From Clostridia bacterium (GTDB taxonomy: Bacteria; Bacillota; Clostridia; Peptostreptococcales; Acidaminobacteraceae): a DNA stretch of 61,063 nt. The stretch is taken from NCBI GenBank assembly GCA_014859095.1, contig JACUUV010000010.1:1-61063 (forward strand), given 5' to 3'. This document shows, piece after piece, positions 8,865-18,893 of the stretch. The translations under genes and the position numbers were made by a program. Position 1 is the stretch's first letter. Each line of letters begins with the position of its first letter. The notes under the pieces are model-generated. The model worked only from the letters and a program-made list of their open reading frames with translations. It did no database searches and had not been told where the DNA came from.

Positions 8865-9314
8865 TTAGCTTAAATCCAACAATTCCTCTATTTCGTCATC
8901 ACTCAGCACTTTATCCAGATCAATTACAATGATAAGTTCATTGTTATGGATGCATACTTCGGAAATATAGTCGTTGTTTTTTTTGATTGCGATCTTGGGC
9001 GGTGGCAAAATTTGAGATTCATCAACATTCATGGATTGAGAGGCATCGTCAACCAAAAAACCTATTTGAACATCGTTTTTATTTGCGATAATGATCCTTT
9101 TTTCCTTCATCTGGCTATCAGCCATTTTGAATCTCTTTTTCAAATTGATCACTGGTATGATATCGCCTCTCAGGTTCAACAGCCCATCCACGTATGTAGG
9201 TCCGCTGGGAACAGGAGTAATTGAAGAATATTCCGTTATGGATGCGATGTGGTTGATGCTGGTTGCGAAAGTTTCATTATTGAGTTTAAAAAGAATATAC
9301 TGCTTTTCTGCCAC
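8865..9314 (-). CDS. CheW-domain protein
   Basis: Single-domain CheW-like scaffold of 149 residues. In chemotaxis such proteins bridge receptors and the CheA kinase. The pattern is typical: FKLNNETFATSINHI at the start, the ITPVPSGPTYVDGLLNLRG core and VINLKKRF near residue 60. The start is a GTG with AGGGGGG seven bases upstream. No cheA, cheY or receptor gene is present in the window, so its partner is unknown, and it may serve a chemosensory array encoded elsewhere. It lies after the DUF896 gene on the same strand. Confidence 0.9.
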   Translation of the reverse strand: MAEKQYILFKLNNETFATSINHIASITEYSSITPVPSGPTYVDGLLNLRGDIIPVINLKKRFKMADSQMKEKRIIIANKNDVQIGFLVDDASQSMNVDESQILPPPKIAIKKNNDYISEVCIHNNELIIVIDLDKVLSDDEIEELLDLS

Positions 9315-9342
9315 TTGAATTCCCCCCTGTTAATCTTTCCTG

Positions 9343-9519
9343 TTAATCTTTATAGATGATATCCGTATGGTCCAGTTGACTCTTGAAATTTTTCCTGAAG
9401 GCTTTGATGTATGCATCACGCAGTTCTTTCTGCTCTATCGACTCTTCTTCTGTCAACCCCTCGTTTTTTTTCTTGTTGGCCAAATAATTGATCCGATCCA
9501 GTTTTTCTTGTCCTAACAC
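9343..9519 (-). CDS. DUF896 family small protein (58 residues)
   Basis: Short gene with the DUF896 (YnzC-like) pattern: RINYLANKKKNEGLTEEE, then EQKELRDAYIKAFRKNFKSQL and a short polar tail. Family members are small helical-hairpin proteins of unknown function in Firmicutes. The start is a GTG, with AAAGG about seven bases upstream. It lies 29 bases after hutH. A 13-base sequence covering its stop codon is duplicated in tandem just downstream (9326-9351). Confidence 0.85.
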   Translation of the reverse strand: MLGQEKLDRINYLANKKKNEGLTEEESIEQKELRDAYIKAFRKNFKSQLDHTDIIYKD

Positions 9520-9548
9520 AGTCTTACCTTTCTAATGCCTATTGGCAA

Positions 9549-11081
9549 CTAAATTTTCAACTCGCCGACAGTCGATTCAACTGCCTCTAAAATTTTATTT
9601 GTTTTAATTATATCATATATTTTGTTAAAATCTATATTCATTACACGATCCGATTCCAATTTTTCAACGTTTGCTCTAACCACGTCGTAAGCTTCTTTTG
9701 ATCCTTTACCTAGTTTTCCGTTTGCTTCGAAATCGATAGCTTGAGCAGCACACAATAGTTCGATTGCAATCACGTTTTGGGCATTGAATAAGATTTCTTT
9801 GGCTTTTCTGGCGGCTATGGTCCCCATGCTGACATGATCTTCCTGATTGGCGGATGATGGTATGGAATCCACGCTTGCCGGATGAGCATAAATCTTGTTT
9901 TCAGACACCAAAGCAGCTGCTGCGTATTGTGCGATCATAAAACCGGAATGCAAACCGCCATGTGGCGTCAAAAATGCCGGCAAATTGCTGAGTTGAGGAT
10001 TGACCAATCTTTCAATTCTTCTTTCAGCCACATTTGCGATTTCAGAAATGGCTATTCCAAGAAAGTCGAATGGCAAGGCCATCGGTTGCCCATGAAAGTT
10101 TCCACCAGAGAAAACAACGCCATCTTCAGGGAATAAGATCGGATTGTCAGTGACCGAATTGATTTCGATTTGAATTCGATCCGCAACAAATTGAATCGCA
10201 TCTTTGCTCGCTCCGTGGATTTGAGGAATACATCTGAGTGTATAGGCATCCTGCACTCTTATTTCACCTTGTTTGGTAGTTCTTTCACTGCCCTCTAAAA
10301 TGGTTCTTAAATTTTCAGCGGTTTGAATTTGTCCAGGATGAGGTCTGACCGCATGCAATCTGGCATCAAATGCATCTGTGATTCCTTTTAATGCTTCGAC
10401 GGTCAATGATGCGCTGATATCGGACAGTTTTAAAAGTTGAATGGCTTCATAGGTTGTTACACAACCTACAGCAGTCATGACTTGTGTGCCGTTAATCAGT
10501 GCAAGACCTTCTTTGGAAGTGAGTTCGATGGTTGGAATTTGAGCAAATTCCATTGCCTTTTTCCCATCCATACGCTCCCCTTTATAGAAAGCTTCACCCA
10601 TTCCAAGCATGACAAGAACCATATGTGCCAAGGGCGCCAAGTCACCACTGGCTCCAAGTGATCCTTTTTCTGGGATCACAGGATGGACCCCCTTGTTGAT
10701 CATATCCACTAGAGTGTTGATCGTAGTGAGCCTGACTCCACTGTGACCTTTGACCAAATTGTTGACTCTAAGTAGCATGATTGCTCTAACGATTTCCTCA
10801 TCAAAGGGATTGCCTACTCCACATGCATGGCTGATGATCAGATTAGTTTGCAGGTCTGTCGTTTCCTCCTTGGAGATCACTATATCTGAAAATTTGCCAA
10901 AGCCGGTAGTAATGCCATAAACAACTTTTTTCGAATCTACCAGTTCATCCACGAATTTTCTTGCGATATGAACTTTTTCTATGGATTCGGGTGACAATTC
11001 GATGGTGCTTCCAAATCTGGCAACATCCATAACCAGATCCAGTGTAAGACTTTTTCCGTCAATTATAATTTTACTTTTCAT
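9549..11081 (-). CDS. hutH: Histidine ammonia-lyase
   Basis: Deaminates L-histidine to urocanate and ammonia, the first step of histidine degradation. The 510-residue length is typical. The Ala144-Ser145-Gly146 triad in GSLGASGDLAPLAH forms the MIO electrophile. The conserved YGITTGFGKF lies at 55-64 and SSANQEDHVSMGTIAARK is near residue 410. GAGGGG precedes the ATG. It sits 41 bases after a YgiQ-type gene and is more than 20 kb from hutI, ftcD and fchA in this window. Urocanate hydratase is not present, so the pathway is split. Confidence 0.97.
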   Translation of the reverse strand: MKSKIIIDGKSLTLDLVMDVARFGSTIELSPESIEKVHIARKFVDELVDSKKVVYGITTGFGKFSDIVISKEETTDLQTNLIISHACGVGNPFDEEIVRAIMLLRVNNLVKGHSGVRLTTINTLVDMINKGVHPVIPEKGSLGASGDLAPLAHMVLVMLGMGEAFYKGERMDGKKAMEFAQIPTIELTSKEGLALINGTQVMTAVGCVTTYEAIQLLKLSDISASLTVEALKGITDAFDARLHAVRPHPGQIQTAENLRTILEGSERTTKQGEIRVQDAYTLRCIPQIHGASKDAIQFVADRIQIEINSVTDNPILFPEDGVVFSGGNFHGQPMALPFDFLGIAISEIANVAERRIERLVNPQLSNLPAFLTPHGGLHSGFMIAQYAAAALVSENKIYAHPASVDSIPSSANQEDHVSMGTIAARKAKEILFNAQNVIAIELLCAAQAIDFEANGKLGKGSKEAYDVVRANVEKLESDRVMNIDFNKIYDIIKTNKILEAVESTVGELKI

Positions 11082-11122
11082 AAATGATCCCCTCTTAAAT
11101 CTTTTATTTTCAGTTTATAGGA

Positions 11123-12961
11123 TTACCGTCTCTTTTGAGTCTTGTTTTTGTTGCTTTTTTTCTCCGTTTTAGGTCGGATCAACGCTTTTGGGTTTGTTCC
11201 AATGAGATCGTTTCTACCTGCTAGAATTAGGGCTTCATACACAAGATCATAGTTCTTCGGATTCTTAAATTGCAGGAGAGCACGTTGCATCGCTTTTTCT
11301 TTTGGTGTTTTTGGAATATAGACATTTTTCATGGTTCTCGGATCAATACCCGTATGATACATGCAAGTGCTTAGCGTTCCAGGTGTCGGATAAAAATCTT
11401 GGACTTGTTCAGGGGTGTAATTGATATCTCTGAGGTATTCAGCCAATCTTATTGCCGATGCAATAGTACTGCCTGGATGCGAGCTCATTAAATATGGTAT
11501 GATGTATTGGTCTTTTTCGATTTTCTTGTTGATCACATTGAAGGCTTCAACAAACTCACCATATAGTTTGCCGCTAGGTTTTCCCATATAGTCCAGTACC
11601 GTCTCATCAATATGTTCAGGAGCGACTTTAAGTTGTCCGCTGACGTGATGTTCACATAGCTCATAGAAAAATGCATCCGATTCGTCATGCATCAGGTAAT
11701 CATATCGAATTCCGCTTCTAATGAAAACTTTTTTGACTTTGTCCACTTGTCTGATTTTTTGTAATAAGGCTAAATAATCGCTGTGGTCTACTATGAGATT
11801 TTCACATGGCTCTGGATATAGGCATTGCTTGTTCTTGCATGCGCCATGTTTCAGCTGCTTATCACATGCTGGATTTCTGAAATTTGCTGTAGGACCTCCG
11901 ACATCGTTGATATACCCCTTGAAATCAGGGTCATGAGTGATGGCTTCTGCCTCCTGTACAATGGATTCATGAGACCTGGAACTGATGATCCGACCTTGGT
12001 GGAATGCGAGAGCACAAAAGGAACAATTTCCAAAACAGCCTCTTTCACTGATTATACTGAGTTTGACTTCCTGAATGGCCGGTATGCCTCCGAGGCTGAC
12101 ATAGCTAGGGTGTATTGCTCTCATGTAGCCCAGATTGAAAACCCAATCAAGACGATCGCGTTCCAGTGGCATGGTTGGTGGATTTTGAACAAGGTATCTG
12201 TCTTTGTGTCTTTGAACAATTGCCCGACCTCTAATCGGGTCTTGCTCATCATATAGAATTTTAAAACTTCTTGCATATGCCATCTGGTCTGTGCTGACCG
12301 TCTCAAACGAGTCAATTTCCAGCGGCCTATCGACATGATCGACATTCTCCGTCAAATAACAAGTGCCAGGAATATGAATGATGTGCCCTATATCAATTCC
12401 GCTGTTCAAGTAATCGGCGATTTCGACTATCTGGTTTTCTCCCATTCCAAATACCAACATATCCGCATCACTATCAAACAAAATGGAACGTCTTACTTTG
12501 TTGTCCCAGTAATCATAATGTGCAAATCTTCTAAGTGAAGCTTCAATCCCACCCAAAATTATGGGTTTGTTCTTGTAGGATTTTCTGATGAGATTTGTGT
12601 AGACAATAGTTGCACGATCTGGTCTTTTTCCTATGTCCCCACCTGGTGTGAATGCATCTGTAGTTCTTCTTTTCTTTGAAACATAATAATGATTCACCAT
12701 TGAATCCATATTTCCGGACGTCACTAAAAATCCAAGTCTTGGCTCTCCTAGAATAGTAATGCTGGATGGATCGTTCCAATCTGGTTGAGCTATTATCCCG
12801 ACTTTATAACCTGCATCCAAAAGTACTCTTGCTATTACCGCTGGTCCAAAACTCGGATGGTCAACATAGGCATCTCCTGATACCAAGACAAAATCCACAC
12901 TGCTCCATTCGAGTTTTCTTAAATCTTCCCTATTGATGGGAAGAAAATCATTTAAAATCAT
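11123..12961 (-). CDS. YgiQ family (UPF0313) radical SAM protein
   Basis: Radical SAM enzyme of unknown reaction. The YgiQ signature begins near residue 23 ([17 protein letters not shown]). The iron-sulfur cysteines are C309, C313 and C316 in [14 protein letters not shown]. The YgiQ-specific C-terminal region has [15 protein letters not shown], a [17 protein letters not shown] motif and a basic lysine-rich tail. The 612-residue length is normal. The ribosome site (AAAGGG) is close to the ATG and weak. It starts 12 bases after the stop of the giant signalling gene, so it is probably in that operon, followed by hutH. Confidence 0.92.
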   Translation of the reverse strand: MILNDFLPINREDLRKLEWSSVDFVLVSGDAYVDHPSFGPAVIARVLLDAGYKVGIIAQPDWNDPSSITILGEPRLGFLVTSGNMDSMVNHYYVSKKRRTTDAFTPGGDIGKRPDRATIVYTNLIRKSYKNKPIILGGIEASLRRFAHYDYWDNKVRRSILFDSDADMLVFGMGENQIVEIADYLNSGIDIGHIIHIPGTCYLTENVDHVDRPLEIDSFETVSTDQMAYARSFKILYDEQDPIRGRAIVQRHKDRYLVQNPPTMPLERDRLDWVFNLGYMRAIHPSYVSLGGIPAIQEVKLSIISERGCFGNCSFCALAFHQGRIISSRSHESIVQEAEAITHDPDFKGYINDVGGPTANFRNPACDKQLKHGACKNKQCLYPEPCENLIVDHSDYLALLQKIRQVDKVKKVFIRSGIRYDYLMHDESDAFFYELCEHHVSGQLKVAPEHIDETVLDYMGKPSGKLYGEFVEAFNVINKKIEKDQYIIPYLMSSHPGSTIASAIRLAEYLRDINYTPEQVQDFYPTPGTLSTCMYHTGIDPRTMKNVYIPKTPKEKAMQRALLQFKNPKNYDLVYEALILAGRNDLIGTNPKALIRPKTEKKSNKNKTQKRR

Positions 12962-12973
12962 TCATTGCCCTTT

Positions 12974-15900
12974 CTAATTGAATAATAAATGCTCTAAAAC
13001 AGGTTTTAAAGCATCTACAAAATTGTAATTGCTAAATTCAAACTCCTGGTCGTTTATATCTACTGCTATGGAAAGTATACCACTAGTTTTGCCATTTAGG
13101 AAAGTGATGATAATGTAAGATTTCCAGTTCGGCACTTTTAGGTTCGCATCATAAGCGATGACTTCTTCCCAATCTATGAAGTAACCAGATTTGTCCGTAC
13201 CTTTGAATCTACCGATCAATCTCTCATTCAAGACAAGATCATCACTGATTTTATCTTGTCCTTTTTTCTTGTAGATCACTTCTTCGATGTTCTGATTTTC
13301 ATCGAACATGATAAATTGAATCTCATCGCCTTCGGTAATATCCAGAAGTGAGATGAAAGCATTTCTGATACTTTCTTCCCTGGAAAAACTATGATCCAGT
13401 TGATTGAGAATGTCAATCAAAGCCTTTACCGTTCTGGTGTCAGAGGAGATGTTGCCAGTCAGTATGCCTGTCAGCCGATCATATCTGTGCTTTTCCTTGA
13501 TCAGTTTATGGTCCCAACTTGTTGCCTGGTTTCTTCCATTGTTTTTAGAATAATAGAGCGCTTGATCCGCCTTTTCGATCAACTCGTCTTCATTAGAGCC
13601 ATCTTTTGGATATGTGGATACTCCTAGACTGATTGTCAATGGTTTGTCATCACCTAGCAATTTGCTGTTTTCGATTAGCATTCTAGTCTTTTCTGCAACT
13701 CTGTAGCCACTTTCAGAGTCAGCTTCTGGTAAGAGAATAATGAACTCTTCACCTCCATATCGGGCTACATAATCGGTACTTCTTACGGAGTTGATCAATA
13801 GCTCACCGAGGCGGGTAAGAATTTCATCTCCTTTGCGGTGTCCATAGGTATCGTTGACGAATTTGAATTTATCTATATCCAGCATAATCACGGAAAGGTT
13901 GTAATTATTCTGTCTCGCGATACTCATATGGAGTGCGAATTTTTGCTCCATAAACTTTCTCAGATATACACCAGTAAGCTTGTCTATTGTCGAAAGGCGT
14001 TTGAGATTATAGTTGTCGATAAAGACATAAATCAGATTGATAAAAGATTTAGCCTGTTCAAATGTGACCTCATCAAATCTGTTGATCAAATTTTTTGAGT
14101 CCATAAATACATAGCCTATAACCTTTTGCTTTGTGACGAGCAAATCTTCCTTGCGTTTGTCATTTGAATTCTTAACAGAGGAAGTCTCATAAACTGGGAA
14201 GCAAATGATGCTCTTTTGATTGTCAGAAAGCAGTTGAATGTTTGTACTTGGGTTTGTTTTGGTAATCAGAATGCCTTCAATGTCATTGCCGATATTATTG
14301 ATGAGTTTGGATACGTCATAATCCTCACAGGCTACATCAGCTTTGATCACTTGATTGATATTGTCATTTTCATCCAAAAGGTAGATAAAGGCACGTTCTG
14401 CAAATGTCAAATGCTTCAGATATTTTAAAATCAACTTTAGATTGTTGATTTCATCCTTTTCAAGATTCCTGATCAAGTCAATAGAAGTCTCGAATCTTAT
14501 CTCATCCCTTTCATCGATGTTTTTAGTGATCAATCTGATGAACTCTTTACTGTGATAAAGCCTGTTAAGTTGACTCAAATCAAAGAAATCATCAACAGTC
14601 TCAAAACGCTCGTCATAGATAACATTCTGAACAATGCCATCCAAACTCAATAAGCGTTTGGTGATCTTGTTGATACTGTTCTTTAGAGACATTTTTGAGT
14701 TGTCATAGAGAATGTAAGTCTCTTTATATTCCAGTGGAACATTGTTCGATAAATCGTAAATGACATCAAGGGCCATGAGGTAATATTTGAGTGACTGATA
14801 GAGATTGTTTTGATTGAAATTTTCGTTTCCAAGGATTTTATAGACTTTCCATAGAAATTCATGGGAAATAGCCTTGATCGGTTCAATCAGGTTTTCAATG
14901 CGTTCTATGGAGAAGTCCGATAATGCCGCTTCAATCACTTCTTTTTTCAGTCTGATGAACTTGGTGTTGTAACGTTTTGCGAGAATCGAATCCAATCTGA
15001 AAAGTTCTTCCGCGGTCAAATAGTCATAGCGATCGATAAGCTCGATCAACACATCCATTATAAACGTCCTGAGCAACTTCACTTCGGAAGGTTTAACAGT
15101 TTTATCCACGAGAATGCCTATGGTTTTTAGAGGAATTTCTCTTTTTTCGTTAACTATGTCATTCTTTTTATACTTCAAAATCATGTCAATGATTTGGACA
15201 CGGTATTTCCTGTAATCATCTTCTATGCTGTGATACCCGAACTCATATCGCCACTTGTCGACCTTCATGATGCTGTGCATGGACAGAAAAAAGTCCAGAT
15301 GTAGCAAGTAATAATCCTGACGATTGAAATCACGTTTTTCAAGGGTTGAGAACTCGTGTTCCAGTCGATTCATCAATGTAAAGGCCTTGCCATACTTCTC
15401 AACTTGATTATATGCACTGCACAAGTTGAGTAGAGCCAGTAGATCAATACCTTTATCACCTGTTTTTTCAGCAATCTGATGGGATTCCTCAAAGTATTTG
15501 ATTGCCATTTCGTATCGGCCTTCCGTCATATAGGTTTCACCGAGATTGTTGAGATGAATCGGTGTTACTAAAATATAATTTCGGTTGACGGAATGTGTGT
15601 ATGCTTTTCTGAAAAAATCTCTAGCCACAACATAATCGCCAAAACCGTCGAAATGCACAACGCCCATGTTATTGTAAGCTTTGATGATGTTTTCTTCGTC
15701 GTTCAGATTCTTATAGCACTTGAGACTCTCCGAAAAAGCACCGAGGCTGTCTTCGTAGTTGTTCCTATAGAGGTGGTTCACACCCAGCTCATTCTGAAAA
15801 ACGGCTTGATAATATATGTTGCCTGATATCAGGCTTTTATCCAGATACTTTCTTGTCAATTCGATGTGCTTGTCCAGATTGACAGCATTCGTCAGACATT

Positions 15901-18325
15901 TGCACAACATTTGCGCAGATTTGAATTCCCCATCGGAATAGTTGATGTCGATAGATTTTTTGATGCATTCTTTAGCTATTGCAAATGCGGACTCTACATC
16001 ATTCTTATAATAAAGCACATTGCTTAACTCAAGCTTTGCGTCGACGTAACTGATTTCATCGTACGATTTTGAAAGATTGATGATTTCATTTGCTTTTTCA
16101 AAAGCATCTTCCAATTTTCCGACTTTGATCAATTGTTTGATCAGTCTGAGTCCGGTCTCAATCACCTTATTCTTGTCATCCATTTTCTCATATAGACCAA
16201 CGGCCCTGTCCAACAATTCAGATGCTTTGAGGTTATTGAAATTTCCGATGAAATAATCTGCGAAAATAATGCAATACTTTGCCGATAAAAGCAGTTCATC
16301 ACATTGGATCAGATAATCTATCAAACTCTCATTGACTTCATTGTTGGCCATGAAACGTTGTTCGTAATAATCAGATGCTTCTTTGTATAGCGCTTTTCTT
16401 TCATCCATTGTAAGCATATCAAAAAACACTCTTTTGAATTCATTGTCATGAAAAACAAAAACGTATTCCACATCGCTTATTCTTTTATTTAAAATTTTCT
16501 TTTCTTCCATTTCACCTAAGAAAACATATCCGGCTTCTTCGTCCAAATGACAAAATTTGAACACGAAATTCATATTAAATGAACTTCTGAGTATAGACAG
16601 TCTCTTAAGATTCTCTGTATGACGCGGATTCAAATCACTTAAAAGCGATTCGTAATCTTCTTTTCTGCCCTCAAAATACTCAAAAACAAAATTATCATCA
16701 AATCCATCCAGCTCCCACTTCATTTTCTTGGTGTCAAAATAGATATAACCTTCCTGCCAGAGTTTGAAAATCATATTTTTCGTGATACTGGCCTTGCCTT
16801 GGTTCTCGAGCATCAATCTATGTGTCAAGTGGTAAGGAATATAATTGACTCCCAATGTCGCTTTAACGATTTGTCCAGTTTCTTCGAGGGTCAATGACGG
16901 TAATTTCAAAATACGGAGTTGCTCGTTTTTTCTATTTTCTTTAGATTTGACTTCCAAGCCTGTGATAATCAGGAAATAATTGGATACTCCTTTGTGTTCG
17001 AGAAGCTGGTCATAGAAATAACGTTCTCTCGGGTCGATTCTTTCCTCGTCATCCACTAAAATCAAAATAAACTTATCGCTGCAATACTCAAGGAAAAAAT
17101 TGAACACCCTATTGAGCACCCTAAGGTATTGCTCATCCGCATCTATGATCTGATCCGAATTGATGTTCCACTTTGCCTGCAACTCAGGCAAGACACTCGA
17201 GAGCTCAGCGCCATATTTTTGAATCAATAGTGGGGATACATCATCGTGTGATGATACAAAACTCAGAATTTGCTTCACGGTTCCAAACGGTATGTTCTCA
17301 ACTTGTTTGGGTTTCAATTTGACAAAGTCGAAGCGGTTGAACTTTGCCACTTGGGCAATCTCCTTGAGAATCCTTGTTTTTCCGATTCCGGATTCGCCTC
17401 TGATATAGATTGCATTATAGTTCAAAGTTTTCTTGTATTTTTCATCGATCAGATTTCGAATGTCTTTTAAAATTGCATCTCTGCCGATTATTTTCGTGTG
17501 GTCATATACCCTGTCATAACAGTTGGAGTCATTATTGTCGACTTCTATCCATATCAGTTTGGAAAGTTCTTCAATGAATTGGTTGATAGACGAATGTCTT
17601 TCTTCCTTGATATGACTGGATGCTCTTAAAATGAACTTGTGTATGTCATTTACACTGGATGTCTTGACAACATTATTGATCGATTTTTGACGATAGTCTA
17701 TGCGGTAATAAAGATAATAAAACAATATGCCAAGAGAAAATATATCTACTGTGAGATCTGTTTCTTCCCCCCACATGATCTCCGGAGCAATAAACTGATT
17801 GAATCGATCATGATTCATCTTAAAGTGATAATCATTGACATAGTTGTTGGCAATATCTTTTAATTTGACAGTGACCTTATGATTGTCCTTTATGATAAGC
17901 AAATGGTCAAAATTGAGATACTTGTAAATGATTCCCCTGAAATGCAAGAACCGAAATACTTTGCATAATTGTACAAGCACACTGTTCACTTCTGATTTGT
18001 TGAGATCCGTATAATGAACAACAAGGCTCTCATCATAATGTTCATAGGTGTAAAAATATTGCTTGCGATTGATTCGACTTCCGTTAATCGTGTAAATGGG
18101 TTGAAATTCAAAAACGGACAATAGGTTTTCATGAACTATGTTTTTCAGTTCAACAAATTCATCTTCCATGTTGATGATGAAATCGAAATTGGACATCTCT
18201 ATATCAAAGATACGAATGCGCTTGATCATGCCATTTTTCTGGATGTCATTGACGAGATACTCGATCCAATTGTTGTCTCTCGCCAGTGGTTTGACTATTT
18301 CATAGCGATCATTTATTATTTTCAA
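12974..18325 (-). CDS. Giant pseudokinase-AAA-TPR-GAF-GGDEF signalling protein
   Basis: A 1,783-residue multidomain protein. Residues 1-255 have a protein-kinase fold remnant: APE (IAPEIMW, 179-185) and the DIFSLG helix survive. The HRD loop reads IYKYLNFDHLL, DFG is replaced by KDIAN, and there is no clear catalytic Lys, so it is probably a pseudokinase. An AAA/STAND-type ATPase follows (Walker A GESGIGKT 310-317; Walker B LILVDD about 421-426). Next come TPR-like helical repeats (about 680-1020), a GAF-like domain (about 1309-1443) and a diguanylate cyclase domain (about 1444-1605). The last has GGEEF at 1524-1528 and an intact inhibitory RxxD (1515-1518). A 178-residue C-terminal domain ends it. 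It starts at TTG 18325 with GGGAGG nine bases upstream, 39 bases after marR. Confidence 0.88.
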   Translation of the reverse strand: MKIINDRYEIVKPLARDNNWIEYLVNDIQKNGMIKRIRIFDIEMSNFDFIINMEDEFVELKNIVHENLLSVFEFQPIYTINGSRINRKQYFYTYEHYDESLVVHYTDLNKSEVNSVLVQLCKVFRFLHFRGIIYKYLNFDHLLIIKDNHKVTVKLKDIANNYVNDYHFKMNHDRFNQFIAPEIMWGEETDLTVDIFSLGILFYYLYYRIDYRQKSINNVVKTSSVNDIHKFILRASSHIKEERHSSINQFIEELSKLIWIEVDNNDSNCYDRVYDHTKIIGRDAILKDIRNLIDEKYKKTLNYNAIYIRGESGIGKTRILKEIAQVAKFNRFDFVKLKPKQVENIPFGTVKQILSFVSSHDDVSPLLIQKYGAELSSVLPELQAKWNINSDQIIDADEQYLRVLNRVFNFFLEYCSDKFILILVDDEERIDPRERYFYDQLLEHKGVSNYFLIITGLEVKSKENRKNEQLRILKLPSLTLEETGQIVKATLGVNYIPYHLTHRLMLENQGKASITKNMIFKLWQEGYIYFDTKKMKWELDGFDDNFVFEYFEGRKEDYESLLSDLNPRHTENLKRLSILRSSFNMNFVFKFCHLDEEAGYVFLGEMEEKKILNKRISDVEYVFVFHDNEFKRVFFDMLTMDERKALYKEASDYYEQRFMANNEVNESLIDYLIQCDELLLSAKYCIIFADYFIGNFNNLKASELLDRAVGLYEKMDDKNKVIETGLRLIKQLIKVGKLEDAFEKANEIINLSKSYDEISYVDAKLELSNVLYYKNDVESAFAIAKECIKKSIDINYSDGEFKSAQMLCKCLTNAVNLDKHIELTRKYLDKSLISGNIYYQAVFQNELGVNHLYRNNYEDSLGAFSESLKCYKNLNDEENIIKAYNNMGVVHFDGFGDYVVARDFFRKAYTHSVNRNYILVTPIHLNNLGETYMTEGRYEMAIKYFEESHQIAEKTGDKGIDLLALLNLCSAYNQVEKYGKAFTLMNRLEHEFSTLEKRDFNRQDYYLLHLDFFLSMHSIMKVDKWRYEFGYHSIEDDYRKYRVQIIDMILKYKKNDIVNEKREIPLKTIGILVDKTVKPSEVKLLRTFIMDVLIELIDRYDYLTAEELFRLDSILAKRYNTKFIRLKKEVIEAALSDFSIERIENLIEPIKAISHEFLWKVYKILGNENFNQNNLYQSLKYYLMALDVIYDLSNNVPLEYKETYILYDNSKMSLKNSINKITKRLLSLDGIVQNVIYDERFETVDDFFDLSQLNRLYHSKEFIRLITKNIDERDEIRFETSIDLIRNLEKDEINNLKLILKYLKHLTFAERAFIYLLDENDNINQVIKADVACEDYDVSKLINNIGNDIEGILITKTNPSTNIQLLSDNQKSIICFPVYETSSVKNSNDKRKEDLLVTKQKVIGYVFMDSKNLINRFDEVTFEQAKSFINLIYVFIDNYNLKRLSTIDKLTGVYLRKFMEQKFALHMSIARQNNYNLSVIMLDIDKFKFVNDTYGHRKGDEILTRLGELLINSVRSTDYVARYGGEEFIILLPEADSESGYRVAEKTRMLIENSKLLGDDKPLTISLGVSTYPKDGSNEDELIEKADQALYYSKNNGRNQATSWDHKLIKEKHRYDRLTGILTGNISSDTRTVKALIDILNQLDHSFSREESIRNAFISLLDITEGDEIQFIMFDENQNIEEVIYKKKGQDKISDDLVLNERLIGRFKGTDKSGYFIDWEEVIAYDANLKVPNWKSYIIITFLNGKTSGILSIAVDINDQEFEFSNYNFVDALKPVLEHLLFN

Positions 18326-18364
18326 GTCCGAATGCCTCCCATTACAACAGATTTTTGTTAGCAA

Positions 18365-18790
18365 TTAGATTTCAAAGATTTTGTTGAATATTTCAAAACT
18401 GCTGTCAATTTGATCGATTACGGCTTCATCTAACCCTGAGATGACTTGCTCAACATAATTTCTTCTATTCTCCATGACTTTTTCCAGCAACTCGTGTCCC
18501 TTAGGCAAAACAAAAATACGTACAATTCTTCTGTCGCTCTCATCTTTTACCCTTTTTACAAGATCGTTGCGTTCCATTCTATCAAGCAAATCGGTTACCG
18601 TACTGCATGCAAGATACATTTTGGAGCTCAACTCACCAATAGTGAGATTATCTTCATATATGAGATGTTGGAGTGCTTCAAATTGAGGGGGTGTGATTTC
18701 AACATCGTTTAGGATTTCTCTGCCCTTCTTTTTTATCTTATAACACACACGCCTCAAATTTTCCTCGATTCGTACGGTTCTATCTCTCAT
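18365..18790 (-). CDS. MarR-family transcriptional regulator
   Basis: Winged-helix repressor of 141 residues. The core is typical: TPPQFEALQHLIYEDNLTIG, LSSKMYLACSTVTDLLDRME (recognition helix), and the wing around DESDRRIVRIF. Dimerisation helices flank it. GGAGG precedes the ATG. Directly upstream lies a promoter overlapped by a long imperfect palindrome, which suggests autoregulation. The gene leads into the giant pseudokinase-GGDEF gene, so it may control that signalling protein and the genes after it. The ligand is unknown. Confidence 0.93.
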   Translation of the reverse strand: MRDRTVRIEENLRRVCYKIKKKGREILNDVEITPPQFEALQHLIYEDNLTIGELSSKMYLACSTVTDLLDRMERNDLVKRVKDESDRRIVRIFVLPKGHELLEKVMENRRNYVEQVISGLDEAVIDQIDSSFEIFNKIFEI

Positions 18791-18826
18791 TGTTTTTCCT
18801 CCATCTATTCTAATTGTACATACGAC

Positions 18827-18851
18827 AAAAAAGCGGAAAGCTCATTTCCAC
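18827..18851 (-). terminator. Terminator-like hairpin in the marR leader
   Basis: Minus strand GTGGAAA pairs with TTTCCGC around a TGAGC loop and is followed by TTTTTT. It lies between the marR promoter and the marR start codon, so it could reduce expression by early termination. No upstream gene on this strand needs it. Confidence 0.45.
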
Positions 18852-18864
18852 TCCTCATTACTCT

Positions 18865-18893
18865 ATTTTACAGAATTTTAGTAATTAGGTAAA
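18865..18893 (-). promoter_or_regulatory. Sigma-A type promoter for marR and the giant signalling gene
   Basis: Minus strand TTTACC (18888-18893), 17-base spacer, TAAAAT (18865-18870). The spacer and -35 lie inside the palindrome described separately. Confidence 0.6.

Noticed and set aside
12974-18325. Active Ser/Thr kinase, or several genes joined by error
   Set aside because: The catalytic loop lacks HRD/DFG residues, so activity is not supported. The frame is continuous with no internal starts of note, and domain borders run smoothly, so a fusion by sequencing error is unlikely.
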